DNA from: CAWINX01 sp963837585
GTDB lineage: Bacteria; Actinomycetota; Thermoleophilia; Solirubrobacterales; 70-9
Direction: 5' to 3'
NCBI GenBank assembly: GCA_963837585.1
Contig: CAWINX010000004.1
Coordinates: 62,001 to 126,000 of the forward strand
DNA: 64,000 nucleotides
Shown here: piece after piece, positions 52,790 through 63,391 of the stretch
Layout of the letters: each line of letters starts with the position of its first letter
Position numbering within the stretch: position 1 is the stretch's first letter
The notes under the pieces: model-generated
What the model was told of the DNA's origin: nothing
What the model saw: only the letters and a program-made list of their open reading frames with translations
Databases searched by the model: none
Translations under genes and position numbers: made by a program

Positions 52790-55143
52790 ATGCAGACCTA
52801 CGACAGACACCGCAACGGACGCCGCAGAAGGCTTTGGGGGGCAATCGGCACCCTGTCCGTCGTCTTCTGCGCTACGGGCGCCTGCCCGGCGCCATCGCTC
52901 GCATCGACGGAGACGGCGAGCGTATATGGCTCGCTCGCCACCATTCGTCCCGGACAGGGCCTTCCGTCCGGTGGAAGCACGGAAGCGCAGCTCTTTGCCG
53001 CCAAGAACGAAATCCAGTCCTTTCAGGTGGTCGTGAACGCGGGCGGCGGCTCTCTCATCGGGAGTTCGGGTCGACCTCGGGGAGACTCTCACGGGCCCTG
53101 GGGGAGCGACGATTCCAAACGAGGACATCACGATCTACAGAGAGGCCTATTACGACGTGACGACGCCGTCCGACGGCGAGGGCGCCACTGGACAGTGGCC
53201 GGACGCGCTGATCCCGGAGCGCGACGCCTTCTATCACGAGGATCGCAACGCCTTCCCGGTGAGCCTTGCGCCGGGCAGCGAGGTGGTTGCATGGGTTGAC
53301 GTCCGTGTTCCCGAGGACGCCACAGCGGGTGACTACACCGGCTCGGTGGTGGTCAGCGACCAAGATTCGGGGACAGTGCAGGACTCTCCCGTCAATCTCA
53401 CGGTTGCCCACTTGGACCTCCCTCCACCTCGACCTTGGTCAGCTCGTTCCCGATCAACTCCTATCGCGAGTGCACTGCTCACACGGGCAACTCCGGTTGC
53501 AACGGGAATGTCGACCAGCGTTGGCAGTTGGAGAAGCTCTATGCCGAAGCCGGCCTCAACGACCGGATCACCATCTCCAATCCGTTTCCGGGCTCGTATG
53601 GAGATAGCGGCACCCGAACCGCGCCCACCAGCGCATCGGCGAGGGCGCACTTCGACCAGGACATCTTGCCTCTCATCAACGGCACCGATCCCAACGTCCA
53701 GCTCCCCGGGGCGAAACTGACGTCCCTGCTGCTGTATGGCTCCTGCGCGCATTCTGGCTGCTGGACTGGCTATAGACTGGAAGCAGCTCGCCGATGCGCG
53801 GACGAGCTTCGGCGACCTCGTCAACCTGATCCTCTGTGACGAGCCCTACGCGGACCAGAGCCTGTGGGCCAGCCAGTGCAAGCCCAACGCGGCCCGCGTG
53901 GATCAGGATGTCGCAGGGAGCGCACAGGCTCGTCACCACCAACGTCGGAGATCTCAACGCGAATTCGGCCACCACAGACGTCGACACGATCGCGCCGGTG
54001 ATCAATGACATGGCCAACCGCAGCGGTTCTCTCACCGGCAACCAGCGCCAGAGCTACAACAGCTTCCTCAACGACTCCAACGATTCCCCCGGCACGCCGA
54101 GGAATTCGCTGTGGATCTACACGTCCTGCCTCAGCTATGGCTGCAGCAATACCCAGCTCTCTCTACTGGAATGGCTGGGCCGCCTATGCCATTGACGAAC
54201 CAGGCAAGCCAGGCCGAGGCGATGGGTTGGCTCGCGTATGCATATGACGCGAGCGGGGGGGAACTCTACTACAACACCGGCAACAAGCTTTCCCACGGCT
54301 TGGAGCAACCAGTTTTACTCCGGAGGCAACGGGGATGGAAACCTCTTCTATCCGGGAACCCCAAACGGGCTCGGCTCGAGCGTGCCGGTGGGCGGCACTC
54401 ATGACATCCCGATTGAGTCGATCCGGTGGAAGCGAATTCGCGACGGGCGCGAGGCGGACCGAGTACCTGCATCTGCTCGATCAACGCGGCGAGGGCTCGG
54501 AAGCGATGTCCGTCGTGCAGGGCCTATTCGGATCCTTGAACTCGGCGACGCACAACACGACTGTGAGTCAGGGCCAGCTCGACTCGGCTCGCGCTCAGCT
54601 GGTCGGCTTGATCACGGGCTCGGCCCCCGATGTCGCCGAGCCGACTCCGCCGAACTCGTGGGGGATCCCTCCGACGGCAGACTCGACTGGCGCCGCCGAT
54701 CAGCAAGCGGATGCGCCGCCCGTCACCACCGGGAAGGGCCCGAACGCCCGAATCCTCCGTGTGAAGGTTCCCCGCAGCGTGAAGCGACTTAGCCGCGTTG
54801 GTGTTCGAGCTCTCGTGCGATGCACATCCCCCGCTGCCCGGGTCAATCTCGACCTCGACCGTCAATCCGCGTGCCGTCCATCGCCTTGGCCTGCCAACCT
54901 CGCGAATCGGTCGAGGGCACGCGGAGATCGCACCGCTCCACGCGAGGTGGGTGCGAGCCCATCTCTCGCACAGAGTTCGTCATCGACTCATACGAGGCAA
55001 GACAGTGGGGACGATCCACATCAGGACTTCGATCGAGACGCACCGATGGCCAGTTGATCGATCACGCGGACGCCGGCCACTCCGGCTCAACGATTATGTT
55101 TTTTGGCGAGGCCTCTTCCCAACCCGATCCGGCTGGGGCATGA
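52790..55143 (+). pseudogene. Secreted DUF4091 glycoside-hydrolase-like protein, many frame breaks
   Basis: ATG 52790 begins a signal peptide (LWGAIGTLSVVFCATGA, then SLAS). Then VYGSLATIRPGQGLPSGGST and FAAKNEIQSFQVVVNAGGG. In successive frames follow YREAYYDVTTPSDGEGATG, VAWVDVRVPEDATAGDYTGS, WQLEKLYAEAGLNDRITISN, LVNLILCDEPYADQSLWASQ, YNSFLNDSNDSPGTPRNSLW and YLHLLDQRGEGSEAMSVVQG. This order is that of DUF4091 proteins (glycosidase-like, TIM barrel plus Ig-like domain). A basic tail (RVKVPRSVKRLSRVGVRA) resembles a cell-wall-binding Ig domain. About eight frame breaks. The end is uncertain and overlaps the convergent kinase gene. Confidence 0.6.
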
Positions 55144-56730
55144 CATTGGAAGCGTGATAGTGGTAGGCGCGGCTACTTGGACGTGAGGTGCCGACCACGA
55201 CGAAGCCGGTGGGTCGGACTTCGTTCTCGGCAAGCAATTCACCGAGGAGTCGGATCCTTTCAAGTCGAGTTCGCCCCAGCCGCACGACGAGTAGGACGTC
55301 ATCGGCGTGGCGGGCAAGCGGAAGGGCATCGATGACTTCGGGCAACGGCGGAGAGTCGATGACCACGTGGTACATGGCCAGGCTAGGCGCCTCCTCAACC
55401 ATCCGCACTGCGGCGGGTATTGAGAATAGCTCCGCGATCCACCTCCTTCGTAATCGGCGGTGAGGAGGCGGAGATTGGTCCCGTACAGGGGCGTTGGGAC
55501 AAGCGCCTGGTCGAGGGTGATGTTCTCGATCAGGACACTGACGACTCCTGCCGCCTGGTCCTGGACTCCGAACAGGTTGCCGAGGACCGGGCGCCTAGAT
55601 CGGCTTCGATCAAGATCACGCGTTTACCCGCGGCGGCGAGGGAGCTCGCGAGGCTTGCGGCAATTGTGGTCTTCCTTCGGAGACCGAGGCTCCGGTAATC
55701 AAAATCACCCGGGGTGCGTCTAGGCCAAGGCCCGCTCGAAGCGTGCGGTAGGCCTCGCTGCCGACCGGCGATAGCTCATTGGGCCGGATCGGCCTGTCGC
55801 CCAATTGAGACTTCTCCTTCGGAATGCGAGCGAGGATGGGAAGGCTGTAGGAGCGGCGGAGTTGAGCCTCCCTGCGCAGCCTTGGATCAAGTGTCTGCGC
55901 CGCAAACGCCGCGCCGACCCCCAGGACGAGGCCTGCGAGAAGGCCGGCGACGAGACTGAGGACGACTCGGGGCGATGAGGGTGCGGCCGGGGTGTCGGCA
56001 AGCGTGAGGACGCTCAACTCCGGGTCGGGTGAGTTGCGTAGCGTTTGAATCGCCGCGATCGTGGAGCCGAGGGAGTCGGCGGCCGGCGAGCCGGTGGGGG
56101 TCGCTGGAGCTGTGCCTCGAGTTGGGGGATCTGGGCGGCAATCCGTTTGTGCAAACGAGAGCTACGGGCCTGCACCGTTGCACGAGCAAATGCGTTGGCC
56201 AAGATACGCGCCCGATCCGGCGTGCTCGCGGAGGCGGTGATCGAGACGATATCCGCCTGGGCGAGGGGCGCCGGAAACCTTGTCGCTCAGGGAGTTCGGG
56301 CTCTCGGTGGATTTCAAGATCCGCTGTGCGGTTGCGGCTGTGTGAGGTTGGTCGCCAACGCGGCGATCGTCTCGACGTTGCGGGTTGGGTCTACGGATTG
56401 GCTCATCAACCCGAGGCTGGCCAGCGTGGGGTCGCTGTTGTTGATCGGGGTGACGAGCAGGCTCGCCTGAGCCTGGTAGGTCTTTTGTGCTATCGCCACA
56501 TAGAGCACGGCGGCGAGGAGGGTTACGCAAACCGTGAGCACAATGAGCCCAAATCGCTCGCGAATCATCTCCACGTAGCGCTTGAGACCCTCCTCTTCTT
56601 GAGGGGGCTTGACCAGTCGGCGAAGTGATCGTTTGGGGGCATACGAGGGCGTGCGGTGGGTCCGTGGTTTCGCGACCCTACATTGAGGCGACTTCGAGCA
56701 CCCTATTCTCGCAGCCGGCAGCGATGGCAT
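55094..56730 (-). pseudogene. Polysaccharide co-polymerase / tyrosine autokinase (Wzz + BY-kinase), frame-broken
   Basis: N-terminal Wzz domain: GLKRYVEMIRERFGLIVLTV (membrane segment 1), then YQAQASLLVTPINNSDPTLA. The second membrane segment is VVLSLVAGLLAGLVLGVGAA, followed by FAAQTLDPRLRREAQLRRSY. The kinase has YRTLRAGLGLDAPRVILITG. Its Walker A (GASVSEG..TT) is broken because one A is missing near 55672. Later VILIEADLRRPVLGNLFG (Walker A', altered frame) and YHVVIDSPPLPEVIDALPLA (Walker B). Controls chain length and export. No Tyr-rich C-terminal tail is visible. Four or more indels. Confidence 0.72.
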
Positions 56731-56745
56731 GTCGTCCCAGGGGGC

Positions 56746-57896
56746 CTATCGGTCGGCGCTGAGGAACTCGGCCACGCGATGCGTCTCCGCCTGAATGGTG
56801 TGGCTGTGCGCGATCGCAGCCCCCGCCGCGACGAGGTGTCGTCTCAGGGGAGGGTCCGCAGCGATCCGCACAAGCGCATCTGCGGCTGCCTGTGGATCTC
56901 CCGGGGGGATGAGGAGGGCAGCGTCCCCGACCACCGCGCCAATTCCACCGACGTCGGTTGCGACCACGGGAGTGCATGCGGCGAATGCCTCGAACAGGAT
57001 CTGGGGAACCCCCTCGGTCCATGAGACGTGAAGAACGGCGCTTGCGGTTCTGTAGAGGTCTCGCAAACCCGCATCGTGGCGACGTAGCCGAGAAAGGCGA
57101 TCGAGTCTTTCAGGCCCAGTTCCGCAACCCGGTCTTGCAATTCGCGCTCCATTGTCCCCTCGCCGCAGATCACAAAACGCCATCGAGTATCCCGATCCCT
57201 GAGCGCCGCCAGCGCGTCGGCGAGCAGGAGAGGGTTCTTTTCCGGGTCGATCCTGCCGACGCTGAGTGCCACGAGGTCGTTGCCCTTCTCACGGCGCTCG
57301 GCTGCGTCCGGGTCGACCAGGTCTCCTTCATCGATCAGGGAAACGGCGATCTTCAGAACCGCGGTGCCATTCGAATATGCCGAAGCGATTTGAGGCCCGA
57401 CGGCAACGGTCCCGCTACAGCGCTTTGCGAGGACGCGAAAGCCTTTCTCCATCGCGACGGCGAGCGCGACACGCAGGCGGCTGTTCGGGTGTCGTCGCCG
57501 CATGTACTCGACGGAGTCTTGGCGAACTCCGAGGAAGACCTTTCGCCGGCGGGCGAAAGCCATCAGGGCGAAGGCGAAGGCGAGTGGATGAGGGCCGAGG
57601 AGCCAAACGCGATCGACTGTGGCGAGCAATTTCCAGAATCGCCCCAGGGAGCGCCCCATGCCGATCGCGGCCGACAGCGGGTGATTCAGGCTTGGGTAGA
57701 ACGGGAGTGGCGCGAAGTCGACGTGATCGCCTAGCCGGTAGCGGGCCTTGCCTTGCGTCGGATCGAGACGGCCGGCGATGGTCATCGCCTCGAGTTGCGC
57801 CGATAAGCGAGTGAGGAATAGGGCGAAGGCCCTGTCGGCATAGATCTCTCCGTCGACGCAGTGGTAGGTGTAGTCGGTGTAGACGGCGACTCGCAA
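56746..57896 (-). CDS. Glycosyltransferase family 4, one frameshift
   Basis: From ATG 57896 (RVAVYTDYTYHCVDGEIYAD). Then FLGVRQDSVEYMRRRHPNSR, GTVAVGPQIASAYSN and VALSVGRIDPEKNPLLLADA. A frame change near 57060 leads to GLRDLYRTASAVLHVSWTEG, VPQILFEAFAACTPVVATDV and LIPPGDPQAAADALVRIA. EGVPQILFEAFAA is the donor motif. A standard capsule-type GT4. The divergent O-antigen ligase gene begins 94 bp away. Confidence 0.82.
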
Positions 57897-57989
57897 GGCA
57901 TCGCGACGATAGCCCGATCCGCGGTCGCCGTTCGGTGAAGTCGCCGCCGGGCACCTTTACGCTTCGCTCGTGGAGATGTCGGCTCAGGG

Positions 57990-60023
57990 ATGGCGGCGCT
58001 CGGCGCCTCAGCGCAATACGGACTCTGCGAGACCCGAACCGCCGGCGTTGTGCTCCTTCTGTGCGGAAGCCTGTTTGCCTGGTGGGGGTGGAAGCAAGGT
58101 GCGTATTTCGACCCCGTCTTTTATCCGGGGGCAATCTCGACCTTTGCCCTGCTCGGGATCCTCCTCACGTTCTCCAGCTTCGATGGGCGGATTTCGGGCG
58201 CGGCTCTGGTTGCCGTCATCGCCCTAATCGGGTTGGCGGCCTGGACAATGCTCTCAGTCCTATGGTCACCCACGCCGTCCGCCGCCTTCCGGTACGGCGA
58301 GCATGCGTTCCTCTACTTGGCCTTGTTCGCGATCGGCCTGTGGGTGACGAACATGCTGCGCGACGAGATGCGTGCTGCGTTGGCTCCCCTGGCGATAGCC
58401 GGGACGGCGATCGGCATCGGGGTTGTGGTCGTCCTGGCAACCGGAATGGACACCACCTGGTACCTCCATGGGGATGCGACCCTGCGGTTTCCGCTCGGAT
58501 ACCGCAACGCCAACGCCGCCTTCTTCCTAATTTGCTTTTGGCCTCTGCTGGCGCTTGCCACCGAGTCCGACTGGCGTTGGGAGTTCCGCGCGTTGATGGT
58601 TGGCGCCGGGACGATGCTGCTCGAGCTCGCGTTTCTCGCTCAGAGCCGCGTCGATCCCCGCCTTCGGCGTCGCCTTGGTCGTCTACATGGCTTTGGCGCC
58701 CAACCGTCGGAAAGCCGCGCTGGTGCTGGCGCTTGCCGTGATTCCCTCGCTCCCTGTTGCCCACGTTCTCCTTGACGTCTATCGATTCGGCCACGATGGT
58801 CCAGGGGTCGTGCCCCTGCTGCGCGATGCGGCGCGAGCCATTTCGGCAACCACGGTTTTGTCGGTGCTGTTTGCCGCCGTGATCCTTGGGAGTGTCGCGC
58901 CTCGGCTCCGATTGGACCGGAAGACGACCGCGTGGGGCTCGCGCGTCGTTGCGCTTGTTGCCCTCATCGCCGTCCTCGGTGGCGTATCCGTTTTTGTCGC
59001 CCGCCATGGCGGGCCCGTTGGCTTCGTCGATCAACGGATCAAGCAGTTCAACCGTGTTGGCTCCCCCAATCTCCATGACCAGGGAATTCGCTACGGGGCA
59101 AACGTAGGATCCAATCGTCACGATTTTTGGCGGGTTGCGGCGCGCAGGGATTGGAGCACCCGCTCCTTGGCGGCGGCGCCGGCTCGTTCCACGTCATCTA
59201 TCTCAAGCATCGGCTCAGCGATGAGAGCCCACAGGATCCGCATAGCGTCGAGATGCTGATGTTCTCTGAGCTGGGCTTCCCGGGCTTGCTGCTCCTGGTG
59301 TCTTTGTCGTTGCGGCGGCGTTGGCGGGATGAGGTCGAGAAAGCTGGGCCCGGCGGCGGCAGGCTACGGCGGCCTCCTTCGCGGTTGGATCGCAGTGGTT
59401 GGTCCATAGCTCGTTCGATTGGTTCTGGAACTACCCGGGCGTTACCGGCCCGGCTATGTTTGCCCTCGGTGCGGCTGCCGCTCCCGCCCTATTCGATCCC
59501 ACCGGTGAACGCCCACGGCTGTATGCCGCAGTGGCGGTGGTGGCGATCACCGTCGTTGCTCTGCTCGCGGTCCCTCTCTACCTCTCGAGTCGCTATGCCC
59601 AGAACGCCTACGGCGAAAGCGCTGAGGATCCGTCGGGGCCATATCTGACCTCGACCGAGCCGCCCGCCTCAACCCGCTCGACGCTGGCCCTCTTTTGGCC
59701 AAGGGGGAGGTTGAGGCGAGGCTTGGTGAGAGGAGAAAGCCTTGCAGGCATGGCGCCGCGCCGCCGACCGCGAACCGGACAACTACGCCCCCTATCTACT
59801 TCATGGCGCGGGAGTTGGCCACGTCGCAATCCTTCGCTTGCTCAAGCGCCTGGGACGAGCGCTTGCGCTGAACCCACGGGATCCGACCCTAAAGGCTCTG
59901 CAGGCCCGGTTGGAACGCATCGGAGTAAGCGGCGGCCAGGCCTTCCTTTCGTCGGCTCGGGCTGAGGCGTTGCACCGACGGCTTTGCCTTGTCGTTTGCG
60001 CGTGCGTTTGCCACACTGATTGA
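57990..60023 (+). CDS. O-antigen ligase/polymerase-like membrane protein with TPR tail, frame-broken
   Basis: From ATG 57990. Many hydrophobic segments (AGVVLLLCGSLFAWWGWKQG, TFALLGILLTFSS, ALVAVIALIGLAAWTMLSVL). YGEHAFLYLALFAIGLWVTN, then LRFPLGYRNANAAFFLICFW and, after a frame change near 58640, ALAPNRRKAALVLALAVIPS. The Wzy_C-like loop reads LLGGGAGSFHVIYLKHRLSD followed by PHSVEMLMFSELGFPGLLLL. Then VHSSFDWFWNYPGVTGPAMF. The end is a TPR (LQAWRRAADREPDNYAPYLL, LNPRDPTLKALQARLER). Likely the Wzy polymerase or ligase joining repeat units outside the membrane. Five or more frame changes. Confidence 0.72.
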
Positions 60024-60072
60024 ACCGCGCGCCCCCGGCAGCCTGCCTGGTTATGCACGCGCGGGGGCAAAT

Positions 60073-60408
60073 GTGACCAGCCAAAGAGAAAGACCAGGTT
60101 CGTTGTCGCGGCTCCTGGCGGTCCTTGGGCTGGTTTCGCTGATTTCGCTGGCCACGGCTGGTTTAGCGCTGGCCCAGGATCCGACCGCAGCCCAGTACGC
60201 GAGCCCGGTCAATCAGGTGAGGCAGCGCGGGGGTGGGGGTGGAGGGTCTTCGGGCCATCCACCCAGCAAGGCGTCCGGACTGCAGGAGAACGTCGTCAAC
60301 GGGCTGCCGTTCACGGGCCTCGACGTGATCGCACTCTGTGCGGTCGCCCTCGCTCTCACTTCGATCGGCTTCGCGCTGCGGCGGATGACCGATTCCCACC
60401 CACACTGA
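60073..60408 (+). CDS. Small LPFTG sortase-substrate protein
   Basis: 111 residues from GTG 60073. Signal peptide: SRLLAVLGLVSLISLATAG, cleavage near ALA/QDP. A Gly-rich linker (QRGGGGGGSSGHP) follows, then a complete sorting signal: NGLPFTG, hydrophobic LDVIALCAVALALTSIGFAL and the basic tail RRMTDSHPH. A sortase would cut after Thr and link the short mature peptide (about 55 residues) to the cell wall. A sortase gene lies 3 kb away on the minus strand, so the two probably work together. Confidence 0.8.
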   Translation: MTSQRERPGSLSRLLAVLGLVSLISLATAGLALAQDPTAAQYASPVNQVRQRGGGGGGSSGHPPSKASGLQENVVNGLPFTGLDVIALCAVALALTSIGFALRRMTDSHPH

Positions 60409-60420
60409 CGCATTCCAGCG

Positions 60421-61460
60421 TCAGCGAGGCCTGAAGCTGTTCAGCGCTCGGTTGGCTTGGGCTTTCTGCGAAGTGGGAGTGCCCGGGTCAGAGCTCTCAA
60501 CCGCCAGGTAGCGGTACGGGCCCGAGAACACGACGAGGGCGATTTGGGAGCCGGCGGGACCGTTTGCGCGCAGCTTGAAGCCGGGATTGCCGGCGACGCG
60601 CACCGACTTGGGGCTTGAAACGGTGGCCCCGGGATCGCGCGAGCGGAGGAAGGAGGCCGTCTCGGTGGCCATTCGCTGCATGCTCAAGCTTGGGTTGTTC
60701 TCGTAGAAGACCTGAACCGACACCGGGGCCGCGCCGGGCGGTGCCAGTGTCAGGCCGCCTCCAGAGGCGTGTTGGGTCCAAGTGACCGGCACGGTGATCG
60801 CGAAGTGAGATGTCCTGACGGTTCGCACCGGAGACCTTCGGGGCTGGGGCCTTGGGCGCCTTCTTCGCCTGCGTCGGCGGCGGGGCAGTCGGTCCGGGGC
60901 GCACCCTCGGTACCGCCTGGCGCCTTCGGCGTGGCAGCTGGTTGAGCCGGCGCCGGCGAGCTTGTGCTCGATGACTGGTTGACGCTGTTGGAGATCCGAA
61001 TCGCCGCGAAGCGCCAGCGCAGCGATGGCGAAGACGAGCAGGCCGCCGGTGATCACTCGGTCGCGCGTCCATTTGCCCTTGCGGGGAGGGGCGCCCGGAG
61101 GTGATTTCTCCCTGGTGGGCGACGGGGGTTCCAAACCGTCGTGCTCCGCCTCTTCGAGAAGCGACAGCGGACGGGCCGCTTCGTCGAATGGCTCCAGTTG
61201 CTCCACGTAGCGTGGGGGGAGGAGCCGCCGCTTGGGCGGATGCCACCGGGACGGGCGCGAACTCGATCTCCCGCTCGAATTCGATCGTCGCCGTCGCGTA
61301 GTCGTGTCGCGCCCCGCAGCCGCGACAGACGATCGAGATGTGGCCGCTTCCAAGCCCGGAGGGGTGGGCTATGTCGAAGCCGGCGCCACAGCGTTCGTGC
61401 TCGACCAGGAAGCGGCTCAACCCCTTGAGCATCGCTGGCTGACGGCGTTGGGCCTCCATT
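60421..61460 (-). CDS. Membrane protein with N-terminal zinc-ribbon-like motif (frameshifted)
   Basis: From ATG 61460 (EAQRRQPAMLKGLSRFLVEH). The first 60 residues have ERCGAGFDIAHPSGLGSG and ISIVCRGCGARHDYA, a C-x(n)-CxxC arrangement like a zinc ribbon. A Pro/Arg linker follows, then in another frame one membrane helix (ITGGLLVFAIAALAL). The extracytoplasmic domain (HFAITVPVTWTQHASGGG, VQVFYENNPSLSMQRM and IALVVFSGPYRYLAVESSDP) resembles PsbP/DUF1795-like modules. Two frame changes (near 61200 and 60830). Divergent from the coiled-coil gene that begins about 50 bp away. Role unknown. Confidence 0.6.
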
Positions 61461-61509
61461 CGCCTTACCGTAGAGCACGGGCACGCCGTTACGACCGATG
61501 CCGCCGGAA

Positions 61510-62044
61510 CAATGGCGGCCGATGCTCCCCGAAGGACAGAGGATCGCTGGGCCGCCCTACGACGGAGGCCGCCTCGGTCGATGCCGCCACCGCGGCGGTC
61601 GACCGGATCTTGGCGTCCACCGAGTCCGCGGTTTCCTCGATAGTGCGGCGCACCGAGCACGAGGTTCGGGGGATGGCCGCCGAGGTCGATGCGCGCATCG
61701 CACGGGAGGCGATCGAACGTACGGCGCGCCTGACGCGGCTGCGCCACGAACTGACCGAGCGTGCGGCGGAGCTGGCCGTCCACTTCGACGCGATCCTCGC
61801 GCAGATCGATGCCGTCGATGCGGCGCTGGCGCCAAGCGCCGGCCACGGGCACCAGGGTCGCGTTGACCGTCAGACTGCGGCGGTCAGGATGACCCTGCGG
61901 GAGCGGCAGCGGATCAGCGTCGCCTACGACCAGCCCGTTCCCACCGTTGATGTCGTCACGCCGGCGCCCGCTCCGATTGCTCCCATTTCGACATCGGAGT
62001 CTCGTCGGCGCTGGTGGCAGCTGCGTTCGCGGGAAGCAGCGTAG
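61510..62044 (+). CDS. Coiled-coil protein of unknown function (N-terminus unclear)
   Basis: The well-supported part (from about 61560) reads TEAASVDAATAAVDRILAST, TEHEVRGMAAEVDARIAREA and RTARLTRLRHELTERAAELA, continuous heptad-like helices, then a Pro/Val linker and an Arg/Trp tail (SRRRWWQLRSREAA). ATG 61510 begins in another frame (AADAPRRTEDRWAALRR), so a base change near 61555 is likely. The helices resemble the next gene's N-terminus (IEAAEKAAAGIIDDAEA), so the two may be paralogues or partners. Confidence 0.5.
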
Positions 62045-62122
62045 AATCGCGTTGGCAGGATCGGCGGTGCCCGGCGGCGAAGAGTGGAGGCTGTTGGGCC
62101 GACCAGTCGCTACCGTGAGCAA

Positions 62123-63043
62123 GTGAACGATCAGCCGAAATATCCGGGCGCCGACGACCAGAGTCAGTCGTCCCCATCTGGGTCCCCCCTGCAGGGCTCG
62201 GTAGCGACGGCGACCGCGCGGATCCAGGTGATCATCGAAGCGGCGGAGAAAGCTGCGGCCGGGATCATCGACGACGCCGAGGCCCAGGCGCGCCGCTACT
62301 TGGAGGAGTCGCGCACGCGTGCCGACTCGATCGCCGAGCAACGCGCCCAGGAGATGTCGGCGCTGACCGACTCGCTGATCGAGCAGGCCGAAACCGTGAA
62401 GCGTCAGTCCGACGAGCTGATTCGGGCTCTGGGTCAGGCAAAGCAACAGGTCCACGAGGGCTTTGGTGAAGAAGGGACGGCGCTCCAAGGGACGGCGCCC
62501 CTGACAGGGCCTGCGGAGCCTGAGCTTGCGGGGCCTCGTCTTGCTCCGTTAGGTCAAGAGCCTCCGTCCGAGTCGGCTCCGGTCCATCACCTGAAGCCGA
62601 TCGAACCGCAGGAGGATTTCCCGGTTGAGTCACTCCCCCCGCAGGAAGGGGATCTACCCCTGGAGCAGGTGCCGCCGCTCAACCCCGAGCCGGCTCCGTC
62701 GCCACCCGTTTCGATTCCTCCGCCGATCAGCTCTGAGCCGGTGTCTGAGGCAGAAGAGCCGTCAACCCCTGCGGAGGGGCCGACGGCTGAGGAGGAGAAA
62801 GGGGAGCCCGAGCCGCCGAGTCCTGCGGAGCCCGATTTCTCTCCTCAAGCCCCGCTTTCGGCGCCGCCTCCCCCGACGAGCCGTCCGGCCGGCGCCCCGC
62901 CGTCCGACGGGGCGCGCCTGCTCGCGACCCAGATGGCCGTCGCCGGCAGCAGCCGTGCTGAGATCGAGAGCCGCTTGCAAAACGAGTTCGGCATCTGGGA
63001 CGCCGGCCCGATGCTCGACGCGATCCTTGGAAGAGAGGGGTAG
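62123..63043 (+). CDS. Coiled-coil protein with Pro/Glu-rich linker
   Basis: 306 residues from GTG 62123 (NDQPKYPGADD). Residues 30-110 are a long amphipathic helix (ARIQVIIEAAEKAAAGIIDD, AQARRYLEESRTRADSIAEQ) like DivIVA or ATP-synthase b-type coiled coils. Then about 150 residues of disordered Pro/Glu/Ser text. The C-terminus is a small helical domain (LLATQMAVAGSSRAEIESRL, NEFGIWDAGPMLDAILG). The layout suggests a cytosolic scaffold, perhaps at the pole or division site (inference). The next gene starts three bases after. Confidence 0.6.
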   Translation: MNDQPKYPGADDQSQSSPSGSPLQGSVATATARIQVIIEAAEKAAAGIIDDAEAQARRYLEESRTRADSIAEQRAQEMSALTDSLIEQAETVKRQSDELIRALGQAKQQVHEGFGEEGTALQGTAPLTGPAEPELAGPRLAPLGQEPPSESAPVHHLKPIEPQEDFPVESLPPQEGDLPLEQVPPLNPEPAPSPPVSIPPPISSEPVSEAEEPSTPAEGPTAEEEKGEPEPPSPAEPDFSPQAPLSAPPPPTSRPAGAPPSDGARLLATQMAVAGSSRAEIESRLQNEFGIWDAGPMLDAILGREG

Positions 63044-63045
63044 CC

Positions 63046-63384
63046 GTGAACGAGGACCCGACTCGAATGATGAGAGAGCCCGAGCATCACCCGCACGGCA
63101 ACATGCGCCTCTTGGTCGCGGGGTTGGTGGCGGTGATCATCGGCCTCGTGATCGCGGTCGTCGTGATCGCCAACAACAACGACAGCGGCAGCAGCTCCAG
63201 CGTTTCAACACCCGCCTCGATCCCGACCCTGCCGACTACCACCGGCTCGACGACCACGGGGTCCACGACCGGGACGACGACGGGGTCGACGACCACGTCC
63301 TCGACCACCACCGACACGACGCCGACCACCACCTCCACTACGACGAGCGGGGGAAACGGCAGCGGCGGCGTTCCGGCGCCTTAG
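63046..63384 (+). CDS. Single-pass membrane protein with Thr-rich extracellular tail
   Basis: 112 residues from GTG 63046. A cytosolic N-terminus (NEDPTRMMREPEHHPHGN), one membrane helix (LLVAGLVAVIIGLVIAVVVI), then an outside region almost only Thr, Ser and Gly. The repeat TTTGST is coded by imperfect ACGACCACG/TCGACC units (63235-63345). Could be O-glycosylated. No known family. The close spacing to the coiled-coil gene suggests an operon. Confidence 0.6.
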   Translation: MNEDPTRMMREPEHHPHGNMRLLVAGLVAVIIGLVIAVVVIANNNDSGSSSSVSTPASIPTLPTTTGSTTTGSTTGTTTGSTTTSSTTTDTTPTTTSTTTSGGNGSGGVPAP

Positions 63385-63391
63385 CGGTCGC

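Noticed and set aside
60497..62488. Minus-strand ORF of 663 codons as one protein
   Set aside because: Only a central part matches the zinc-ribbon protein; the rest is antisense to the coiled-coil genes or in the wrong frame.
63229..63350. CRISPR-like short repeats
   Set aside because: Imperfect Thr/Ser/Gly codon repeats inside an ORF, no spacers. No CRISPR array or cas gene is seen in the window.
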